Below, piece by piece: positions 6,348-11,973 of a stretch of 11,973 nt of DNA. A program made the translations under genes and the position numbers. Under the pieces are notes generated by a model. The model was not told the origin of the DNA, ran no database searches, and saw only the letters and a list, made by a program, of their open reading frames with translations. Positions within the stretch are counted from its first letter, which is position 1. Each line of letters begins with the position of its first letter. This DNA is from Bacteroidota bacterium (GTDB lineage Bacteria > Bacteroidota > Bacteroidia > SpSt-205 > S141-50): the NCBI GenBank assembly GCA_015490695.1, contig WFXK01000053.1:1-11973 (forward strand), in the 5' to 3' direction.

Positions 6348-6826
6348 TGCTCTACAGGTTTAAGTTCTAAGTTCATAAAAAATTGATGGAGGGAATCGGA
6401 AAGTTGTCGCAGCGGTTGTGGTATCCCTACCCGAAGATGGAATTTATAATGTTTCCCGTTGGCTTGATAAGTCAAATAAGTGCTGGGTAAATCGCTAATA
6501 CCTTTATCGTCGTATTCACCACGGAAGTTTTCCCATTGAACTTTTTCTAAGGTTTCATAAAGCCATTTTTTTTGTTGTGCGTTGAGCATGCCTTGATATT
6601 TCCCTATTCTTTTTACGAAGCGTTTCCCTTCATAGGCGACTTCTCCTTTGGCGTTTACTTCCACACGATAGGCTGGACACCTACCATAGCAGACTGTACG
6701 CTCATAAGCAAGAAAAAAATCGGATGGCAGTGAAAAAGTCTCTTGAGGCTTTTTTGTTGTTTCTTTATTGCCTCCACAAGAGAAAGCACAACATAACAGG
6801 GCAGCAGAAAAAAGAAAGGTTCGCAT
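6344..6826 (-). CDS. DUF6438-type lipoprotein
   Basis: A 160-residue predicted lipoprotein of unknown function. The signal peptide runs to LLCCAFSC, with lipid attachment expected at C17, followed by a short Lys/Thr-rich linker. The body carries the hallmark I associate with DUF6438: AYERTVCYGRCPAYRVEVNA (40-59), i.e. C-x-G-x-C-P-x-Y-x-V, followed by G-x-V-x-Y-x-G and a late DLPSTYLTY block near residues 112-120. The two cysteines of the CYGRC motif may pair as a disulfide in the periplasm. It is first of three overlapping minus-strand genes with bcp and GGGPS and diverges from fbp. A role linked to peroxide defence is possible only by position. The start ATG is the only reasonable one before the signal peptide. 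Confidence 0.82.
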   Translation of the reverse strand: MRTFLFSAALLCCAFSCGGNKETTKKPQETFSLPSDFFLAYERTVCYGRCPAYRVEVNAKGEVAYEGKRFVKRIGKYQGMLNAQQKKWLYETLEKVQWENFRGEYDDKGISDLPSTYLTYQANGKHYKFHLRVGIPQPLRQLSDSLHQFFMNLELKPVEQ

Positions 6827-6834
6827 GGTTTTTA

Positions 6835-6842
6835 TAACTTTG
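6835..6842 (+). promoter_or_regulatory. Candidate -7 box upstream of fbp
   Basis: TAACTTTG fits the Bacteroidota -7 consensus TAnnTTTG and lies 19 bases ahead of the fbp ATG, in the 35-base divergent gap. I see no matching TTG element 17-23 bases upstream, so support is from the box and its position only. Confidence 0.42.
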
Positions 6843-6845
6843 TGG

Positions 6846-6853
6846 CAAAATTA
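6846..6853 (-). promoter_or_regulatory. Candidate -7 box upstream of the DUF6438-bcp-GGGPS genes
   Basis: Read on the minus strand this is TAATTTTG, a match to TAnnTTTG, 19 bases before the ATG at 6826. It sits back to back with the fbp box, only 3 bases apart, so the two start points would fall within or next to each other's core promoter. No clear TTG upstream element is seen. Confidence 0.42.
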
Positions 6854-6861
6854 ACGTTTTT

Positions 6862-7857
6862 ATGGAAAGAAAGGAGATTATCACTTTAGAGGAGTTTATC
6901 ATACAGCGGGAGAAGGCTGAAGAGGGTTCCGGTGCGTTTTCTCAAGTGTTGCGCGACATTGCCTTAGCCGCCCGAATCATCCACTTCCACGTCAATAGAG
7001 CCGGCTTAGAAGATATCTTAGGCTCTACAGGTAGAGTGAACGTCCAAGGTGAAGAGGTACAAAAGTTGGACGAGTTCGCTAATGAAGTATTTCGTAAAGC
7101 ACTGAGCCGAGGAGGACAAGTCTGCATGGTAGCATCCGAAGAAGACGAAGAACCTACCTTCATTGAAAACGCTCCTGCAGGCAAATACATCGTCCTTTAT
7201 GACCCCTTAGATGGCTCCTCTAACATTGATGTGAATGTCCCTATCGGAAGCATCTTCTCCATCTACCAACGAAAAGACATGATGCGACCTGTACAAAAAG
7301 AAGATGCTTTAAGAAAAGGCGTAGAACAAATCGCAGCAGGATATATCATCTACGGCTCTTCTACACTATTGGTCTACACTGCAGGCAATGGCGTTAACGG
7401 CTTTACCTTAGACCCCTCCTACGGCGAATTCTTCCTATCCCACCCCAATATTCAAATGCCCTCTAAACTAAAATACTACTCCTTTAACGACGCTAACTTC
7501 AATAAATTCTCCCCTGAAGTACAACGTTATATAGAAGACTTAAGAAAACGTGCTGTAGAAGAAAAGATTTCTTCCCGCTATGTAGGTTCCTTAGTGGCAG
7601 ACTTCCATAGAAACTTATTAAAAGGTGGATTATTTATGTATCCTGCGGTTTCGGGTAAACCCAAATTGCGTTTGTTATATGAAGCCAACCCTATGGCGTT
7701 TATTGTAGAACAAGCAGGTGGTGCTGCAAGCGACGGCACACAAAACATTCTAACTATACAACCGCAACAACTCCATCAACGAGTACCCCTCTTCATCGGA
7801 CCTAAAGACGAAATCCAAAAAATCCAATCCTATTTATTAACTCATCAAACCGCATAA
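6862..7857 (+). CDS. fbp: Fructose-1,6-bisphosphatase, class I
   Basis: Hydrolyses fructose 1,6-bisphosphate to fructose 6-phosphate, the committed step of gluconeogenesis, in the cytoplasm. At 331 residues it has normal class I length. The metal site is intact: E93/E94 in VASEEDEEP, D114 and D117 in DPLDGSSNIDVNVPIGS (114-130), and E274 in LYEANPMAF (272-280). Substrate-binding blocks RYVGSLVADFHRNLLKGG (239-256) and FMYP (258-261) are present. The ATG at 6862 follows a -7-like box and gives the expected N-terminus. It is the first gene of a six-gene plus-strand run and is only 4 bases ahead of the true prfB start. Nothing suggests the dual-function sedoheptulose form specifically. No allosteric behaviour can be inferred from sequence alone. 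Confidence 0.97.
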   Translation: MERKEIITLEEFIIQREKAEEGSGAFSQVLRDIALAARIIHFHVNRAGLEDILGSTGRVNVQGEEVQKLDEFANEVFRKALSRGGQVCMVASEEDEEPTFIENAPAGKYIVLYDPLDGSSNIDVNVPIGSIFSIYQRKDMMRPVQKEDALRKGVEQIAAGYIIYGSSTLLVYTAGNGVNGFTLDPSYGEFFLSHPNIQMPSKLKYYSFNDANFNKFSPEVQRYIEDLRKRAVEEKISSRYVGSLVADFHRNLLKGGLFMYPAVSGKPKLRLLYEANPMAFIVEQAGGAASDGTQNILTIQPQQLHQRVPLFIGPKDEIQKIQSYLLTHQTA

Positions 7858-7861
7858 GCCA

Positions 7862-8960
7862 ATGAAATGGGAAAATGTCCAAGCACTGCGTCAGCGTCTG
7901 GACGCCTTACACCACTATCTTTGACATCCCTAACAAAGAAAAACAATTAAAAACCTTAGAAGAGCAATCCCAACAACCTAACTTCTGGAACGACCCACAA
8001 CAAGCCCAAAGGGTATTAAAAGAACTACGACTACTAAAAAAAGAATTAGAACAATTTCAAGAAGCTAAGCGCGCAGTAGAAGACACAGAAGTCTTATGGG
8101 AATTCTATAAAGAAGGAGAAACCGATTTAAAAGAAGTAGAAGAGCAATGGCAAAGGGCACAAGAAGCGCTTAATCAATTAGAACTGCAACAATTGTTATC
8201 CAGCCCAGAGGATAAAATGGATTGTTATTTAGAAATCAATGCTGGTGCAGGAGGCACCGAAAGCCAAGATTGGGTTGCTATGTTAGCACGAATGTACCAA
8301 ATGTATGCCAATAAAAAAGGATTTAAAGCCCAAGTAGTAGAAGCCCAAAAAGGTGATACAGCTGGCTACAAACACATTACCATGGAAATCCAAGGTCCTT
8401 ATGCTTATGGTTTTTTAAAAGGGGAAAATGGCGTTCATCGTTTAGTCCGTATCTCACCCTTTGATGCTAATAAAAGAAGACATACTTCTTTTGCTTCGGT
8501 TTTTGTTTATCCTGCCGTAGATGATACCATTAAAATAGAGATTCATCCATCGGAACTGGAATGGGATACGTTTCGCTCCAGTGGTAAAGGCGGACAACAT
8601 GTAAATAAAGTAGAAACCGCTGTGCGCGTGCGCCATATCCCTACAGGCATCGTCGTAGAATGCCAACAAGAACGTAGTCAACACCAAAATAGAGAACGCG
8701 CCTTAAAAATCCTAAAAAGCAAACTCTATCAATTAGAACTCCAAAAACGACAAGAAGAAAGAGCAAAAATTGAAGCATCAAAGAAAAAAATAGAATGGGG
8801 AAGCCAAATCCGTAGCTATGTACTGCATCCTTATAAATTAGTCAAAGATTTAAGAACAGGGGTAGAAACCTCTAATGCCCAAAGCGTATTAGACGGCGAA
8901 ATAGAACCCTTTCTAAAAGCCTATCTGCTGCACCAAAACCGAATAAAAAGTGATTCGTAA
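7862..8960 (+). CDS. prfB: Peptide chain release factor 2 with programmed +1 frameshift
   Basis: RF2 releases finished proteins at UAA and UGA codons. The gene starts at ATG 7862 and encodes MKWENVQALRQRLDALHHYL, then meets TGA at 7922-7924. A +1 shift at CTT (skipping T7922) continues with DIPNKEKQ through the rest, giving joined segments 7862-7921 and 7923-8960 and a 365-residue protein, the same length as E. coli RF2. Reading the second frame alone from ATG 7875 gives an N-terminus unlike RF2, so that start is wrong. Motifs: the stop-codon reading tripeptide SPF (198-200), the catalytic GGQ (243-245) in SSGKGGQHVNKVETAVR, and a C-terminal domain ending near SNAQSVLDGEIEPFLKAYL. Low RF2 favours the shift and so restores RF2. 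The end overlaps the next gene by 11 bases. Confidence 0.97.
7919..7925 (+). promoter_or_regulatory. prfB: prfB +1 frameshift site CTTTGAC
   Basis: The heptamer holds the slippery Leu codon CTT followed by in-frame TGA and C, identical to the classical RF2 site, and is preceded by the conserved Tyr codon TAT. The TGA-C context is a poor terminator and favours shifting. In E. coli a Shine-Dalgarno-like AGGGGG lies just upstream; here the corresponding bases read ACACCAC, with no purine run. Frame logic supports function: without the shift the product would be 20 residues. Confidence 0.95.
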
Positions 8961-10389
8961 AATCTTTTTTCTTAGTTCTTTGCTTCTATACGCCCAACAA
9001 CACGTCAGTCCCATCCAATGGATTTATAAAAACGATTCTTTGATTGTCTCCATAGACCAGACAAATACCATCAAAGTTTGGAACTTAAAAGGTAAATTGC
9101 TTTACAGCGATTATCGCTTTTCCCATTTAGCCCCTCATAGATTGCCCATCAATAGAGGACAAATCTGCTTTTTGTACCATAATAAACATTGGTATCAACT
9201 GAGCGTAGACACAACGATAAAAATTCAAAAAGTAGAAACTTTCGCGGAAACCCCTCTAAGTTCCTACCAAGAAAACGGAACAACCTTACTATGGCAAACC
9301 GCTAAAAAGCTTTTATTAAGATACGGCAAAAAACAAATTACCATCTCACTAAAACAATTTCCTCAAGCGGTTGGCTTAGAAAAAGGAGCATGGCGATGGT
9401 TTTGGAGTAGTAAAACCCATTTATTCCGCTGTTATAAAAAAGACTGTAAAGCGTTTGCACTTCCCATCCCCGCAGAAAACTTGCTTTACGTTCATGATTC
9501 TTTATTCATTCTCAGTCAGGGGCAACATTTATATTTCTGGGATTTTTCTCAATTACAACCTTTTCAAAACATAGATTTAGAAAAAGAACTTCAGCAAATT
9601 ACTTTAAGAACCTATTGGGAGCGATTCAACCCGAAAGCTTATGCCTTACCCCTACTTGCTCTCCGTTATGGAGAAATTCCTCTATTAGACAGCGCCTGCT
9701 TCTATCTTAATTTAGCCCTGGTATTAGGATACCAATGGAATACCTTACTCCAATGGGATAGCACTTTTTTATCGTTATTTATCCAATGCCATCAAAAAGG
9801 GCAATTAGCTCCTTATAGCTATTATGCGACACAAATCACAGACTTGGCTGCTACACCTTTTTTTAAAATTTTAAAATGCATATTAGCCGAAGAAGAGGGT
9901 TGTAAAGCGCTTTTTTTACGTTTCAAAGACAGCATGGACGCAGAACAGCGTTTATTTTTAAGTACTTTTTTTGTTCCCGCTACTATTGAACGCATTACGA
10001 TTTTATATCCGTATTGCACGCAAGACACGGCTTCTATTGCGATGTGTTTGCTTTTAGCTCAAGCCTATGCGATGCATCATCGTTATGAAAAAGCGTTAAA
10101 AATGGTTTATCCGCTTTATGAGCGTTATCCTTCAGAACCGCTTTTAGTTCGTTTCGTCGCAGAATTATTCTACGCCTTAGAAGACTATGCCAAAGCCATT
10201 GAGTTCTATTCCAAGGTCTTATCTTTATTAAGCACCGAAGAGGTTGAAAGCACCATTTTTTTAAAACGTGGGAACGCTTTTGCGAACTTAGGGGACCAAG
10301 AAGCCGCCTGCGCCGACTGGCATATCGCAGCAGAAAAAGGTAACGAAATAGCCCAAACCCTCGTAAAAAACGTTTGTTCTAAACCCTAA
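8950..10389 (+). CDS. Exported protein with WD40-like N-terminus and TPR C-terminus, function unknown
   Basis: A 479-residue protein I cannot assign to a named family. It starts at GTG 8950, inside the prfB end, with a signal peptide MIRKIFFLSSLLLYA and likely cleavage before Q16. Residues 22-50 resemble one WD40 blade (IQWIYKNDSLIVSIDQTNTI then KVWNLKGK), and 180-200 another (LYVHDSLFILSQGQHLYFWD), suggesting a divergent beta-propeller across about 20-200. Residues 365-425 hold TPR-like helices (AQAYAMHHRYEKALKM, FYALEDYAKAIEFYSKVL). The end, FLKRGNAFANLGDQEAACADW (437-457), is the GD-x-x-x-A-C-x-D-W repeat common in Bacteroidota TPR proteins. It is probably periplasmic or envelope-associated and a protein-binding scaffold. 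Position between prfB and trpG/pabA gives no functional clue. Confidence 0.8.
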   Translation: MIRKIFFLSSLLLYAQQHVSPIQWIYKNDSLIVSIDQTNTIKVWNLKGKLLYSDYRFSHLAPHRLPINRGQICFLYHNKHWYQLSVDTTIKIQKVETFAETPLSSYQENGTTLLWQTAKKLLLRYGKKQITISLKQFPQAVGLEKGAWRWFWSSKTHLFRCYKKDCKAFALPIPAENLLYVHDSLFILSQGQHLYFWDFSQLQPFQNIDLEKELQQITLRTYWERFNPKAYALPLLALRYGEIPLLDSACFYLNLALVLGYQWNTLLQWDSTFLSLFIQCHQKGQLAPYSYYATQITDLAATPFFKILKCILAEEEGCKALFLRFKDSMDAEQRLFLSTFFVPATIERITILYPYCTQDTASIAMCLLLAQAYAMHHRYEKALKMVYPLYERYPSEPLLVRFVAELFYALEDYAKAIEFYSKVLSLLSTEEVESTIFLKRGNAFANLGDQEAACADWHIAAEKGNEIAQTLVKNVCSKP

Positions 10390-10391
10390 TT

Positions 10392-10970
10392 ATGCGCCTT
10401 TTGCTATTAGACCACTTTGATTCCTTTACCTACAATGTATTTGCTCTCTTTGCTCAGTGGTGTGAAGTAGAAGTTATACGAGTAGATGCACCGATTCCCA
10501 ATGCAAAACAAGTAATAAATCGTTATCAAGGGGTGCTTTTGTCCCCCGGACCTGGAATGCCGAAAGACTATCCGCAAACGATTACTTTAGTTCAAGCGTT
10601 AAAAGCACAAAATGTTCCTTTATTAGGGATTTGCTTAGGACATCAATTGCTTGCATGGATAGAAGGTGCTAATATTGTCCCAGCACAACGACCTATGCAC
10701 GGCAAAACATCTTTGATTTATCATCGGCAAAAACACCTTTTCCAAGGACTGCCCTCACCTATAGAAGCCATGCGTTATCATTCCTTGATTGTTCAACAAC
10801 CGCTGCCTAAGTCCTTAGAACCCCTCGCTTGGACCAAAGAACAAGAACTTATGGCGTTCTATCATAAAAACCGCTATATTTGTGGAATACAATTCCATCC
10901 CGAATCTATTTTAACACCCGCAGGAAAACACTTAGCCTTAAACTGGATACAATTGATACAACAACTATGA
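10392..10970 (+). CDS. Glutamine amidotransferase subunit of anthranilate or aminodeoxychorismate synthase
   Basis: A class I glutamine amidotransferase of 192 residues that releases ammonia from glutamine for a chorismate-using partner, either TrpE (tryptophan) or PabB (folate). The triad is intact: C81 in LGICLGHQ (78-85), H169 and E171 in QFHPESILT (167-175). The oxyanion strand LLSPGPGMPKD (49-59) and the MRYHSL block (127-132) match TrpG/PabA rather than CarA or GuaA. No trpE, pabB, trpD or trpC is in the window, so TrpG and PabA cannot be separated; isolation from trp genes slightly favours the PabA role, and one subunit may serve both. The gene starts 2 bases after the previous stop and its TGA overlaps the hydrolase ATG. 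Confidence 0.93.
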   Translation: MRLLLLDHFDSFTYNVFALFAQWCEVEVIRVDAPIPNAKQVINRYQGVLLSPGPGMPKDYPQTITLVQALKAQNVPLLGICLGHQLLAWIEGANIVPAQRPMHGKTSLIYHRQKHLFQGLPSPIEAMRYHSLIVQQPLPKSLEPLAWTKEQELMAFYHKNRYICGIQFHPESILTPAGKHLALNWIQLIQQL

Positions 10971-11734
10971 GAGAATATTTAATAGAAGAAAAGGAGTTCA
11001 GCTATGTAAAAAAAGGGGAAGGCGAACCCATGGTGCTACTCCATGGACTATTTGGCACTTTAAGCAACTGGACACACGTAGTAGAACATTTTTCTAAAAA
11101 AGGCTATTGTGTATACATTCCTCTTTTACCTATCTATGAAGGAAAGACCTTAGATAAAGTCCACACCAGTGTAGAGGGTTTAACAGACTTTGTAACCCAC
11201 TTTTTAGAAGCGAAACAATTGAAGAAAGTGCACATGGTTGGTAACTCCTTAGGAGGACATATCGCATTAGTCTATGCGCTAAAACATGGGGATAACTTAA
11301 AAAGTATGTGTCTTACAGGTAGCTCAGGGTTGTTTGAAGCAGGCTTAGGAAGCACTTTCCCTCGGCGACAAGATAGAAAATACGTAAAAGAGCGAGTAGA
11401 ATACACTTTTTACGACCCCAGAACCGCAACAAAAGCCTTAGTAGATGAAGTATTCGCCATCATTAACAATCGTTTAAAAGCCTTACGCATTATCCATATT
11501 GCCCGTAACGCTCAAAGAACGAACTTACGCGACCAATTACCCAATATCTCAACGCCCACTTGCTTAATCTGGGGGCTAAACGATAACATCACACCCCCTT
11601 ACGTCGCCCACGAATTCCATAAACTCCTACCAAACGCCAAACTCTACTTTATAGACGAATGCGGACACGCCCCCATGATGGAACAACCACAACGATTCAA
11701 TGAAGTATTAGAAAACTTCCTAAAGCAACTATGA
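10967..11734 (+). CDS. Alpha/beta hydrolase
   Basis: A cytoplasmic-type alpha/beta hydrolase of 255 residues, substrate unknown. The oxyanion loop is LLHGLFG (24-30). The nucleophile elbow is GNSLGG (92-97), with S94; the acid is D206 in WGLNDNITPP (202-211); the histidine is H234 in CGHAPMMEQP (232-241). All three catalytic residues are in the expected order and spacing. A cap region lies at about 122-190, with many basic residues. The start was placed at ATG 10967, which forms ATGA with the amidotransferase stop; an upstream in-frame extension to 10880 lies wholly inside that gene and adds residues unlike a hydrolase. The TGA again shares ATGA with the CBS-domain gene. From memory, a hydrolase preceding a CBS-domain gene is recurrent in Bacteroidota. 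Confidence 0.93.
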   Translation: MREYLIEEKEFSYVKKGEGEPMVLLHGLFGTLSNWTHVVEHFSKKGYCVYIPLLPIYEGKTLDKVHTSVEGLTDFVTHFLEAKQLKKVHMVGNSLGGHIALVYALKHGDNLKSMCLTGSSGLFEAGLGSTFPRRQDRKYVKERVEYTFYDPRTATKALVDEVFAIINNRLKALRIIHIARNAQRTNLRDQLPNISTPTCLIWGLNDNITPPYVAHEFHKLLPNAKLYFIDECGHAPMMEQPQRFNEVLENFLKQL

Positions 11735-11973
11735 AAACAACTAAAGACTTTCTGCAAAAAGTTCCTTTTGTTTCTATTCATGCCACTGCTCAGGAAGCCC
11801 TAAAACAGGCTCAAAAACACCATCTGCAATGGATTCCCGTAGTAGATGAAAACCAACAATGGATCGGTATGCTGCCTATAAAAGCTTTAGAAACCCATCT
11901 TGATAAAAAACTTAGTGAAATCCCTCAAAACTTTTGGAAAGTTCAACATCTGCCTATCAAAGCGCACATTTAC
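11731..11973 (+). CDS. CBS-domain protein (3' partial)
   Basis: 81 codons are present and the frame runs off the window. The visible part matches a CBS motif: VPFVSIHATAQEALKQA (11-27), then HHLQWIPVVDENQQWIGMLP (30-49), where IPVVD is the characteristic strand and turn. CBS domains bind adenine nucleotides and usually occur in pairs. From memory, in Bacteroidota a stand-alone CBS protein often sits just before NAD kinase (nadK) near uppS and bamA; that cannot be tested here. The start ATG shares ATGA with the hydrolase stop. There are no signal peptide features. The second CBS motif would be expected beyond the window edge. Confidence 0.85.
   Translation, partial: MKTTKDFLQKVPFVSIHATAQEALKQAQKHHLQWIPVVDENQQWIGMLPIKALETHLDKKLSEIPQNFWKVQHLPIKAHIY

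Noticed and set aside
7875..7922. ATG at 7875 as the start of release factor 2
   Set aside because: It yields 16 residues unlike RF2 before DIPNKEK; the frame from 7862 plus the CTTTGAC shift gives the expected N-terminus and length.
7917..7924. TATCTTTG resembling a -7 promoter box inside prfB
   Set aside because: The match is explained by the conserved Tyr-Leu-TGA frameshift site.
6942..10028. Minus-strand open frames at 6942-7190, 8454-8687 and 9822-10028
   Set aside because: Antisense to fbp, prfB and the WD40-like/TPR gene, whose own motifs are clear.
10880..10966. In-frame N-terminal extension of the alpha/beta hydrolase
   Set aside because: It lies entirely within the amidotransferase coding region and does not resemble a hydrolase; ATG 10967 makes a standard ATGA overlap.
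1..11973. Defence system, CRISPR array, mobile element or RNA gene
   Set aside because: No spaced repeats, transposase, integrase, nuclease or toxin motif, or tRNA/rRNA-like sequence was seen; coding genes fill almost all of the window.

Overview
The window reads as chromosomal core DNA of a member of the phylum Bacteroidota. Support comes from a geranylgeranylglyceryl-phosphate synthase of the bacterial group, a DUF6438-type lipoprotein, a Bacteroidota-type beta-helix lipoprotein, upstream sequences resembling the Bacteroidota -7 box (TAnnTTTG), little Shine-Dalgarno sequence before starts, and very tight gene packing. The base composition is moderately AT-rich and looks even throughout. I see no insertion sequence, phage gene, tRNA, rRNA or CRISPR array. 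Genus cannot be named from this.

Layout. (1) Positions 1-1859, plus strand: the 3' part of a MarR-type regulator with an added four-cysteine tail, coupled by ATGA to a GT4 glycosyltransferase. (2) Positions 1856-5076, minus strand, read right to left: a small exported, probably outer-membrane protein, thymidine kinase (tdk), a PhoU-like protein and a beta-helix lipoprotein. This block meets the glycosyltransferase tail to tail, and the two stop codons share a TTAA. (3) Positions 5141-6826, minus strand, read right to left: DUF6438 lipoprotein, a single-cysteine BCP/PrxQ peroxiredoxin and GGGP synthase, all overlapping. (4) Positions 6862-11973, plus strand, diverging from block 3 across a 35-base gap: fructose-1,6-bisphosphatase (fbp), release factor 2 (prfB), an exported WD40-like/TPR protein, a TrpG/PabA glutamine amidotransferase, an alpha/beta hydrolase and the 5' part of a CBS-domain protein. 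Gaps in block 4 are 4, -11, 2, -4 and -4 bases, so it looks like one transcript.

The most useful correction is in prfB. The real gene begins at 7862 and reaches an in-frame TGA at 7922; a +1 frameshift at CTTTGAC (7919-7925) then gives a 365-residue RF2. This is the classical autoregulatory site of prfB, but the purine-rich internal Shine-Dalgarno element that stimulates it in E. coli is not visible. Starts were also revised for tdk (ATG 4498, directly after a good -7 box, so possibly leaderless) and for the hydrolase (ATG 10967).

The genes do not form one dedicated pathway. They cover central carbon metabolism (fbp), translation termination (prfB), nucleotide salvage (tdk), chorismate use (trpG/pabA), phosphate signalling (phoU-like), peroxide defence (bcp), ether-lipid-type chemistry (GGGPS) and surface proteins. 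I found no clear new system. The best leads are the RF2 site without its usual stimulator, the cysteine-tailed MarR paired with a cysteine-rich glycosyltransferase, the unassigned WD40-like/TPR protein, and the odd start of the beta-helix lipoprotein inside phoU.
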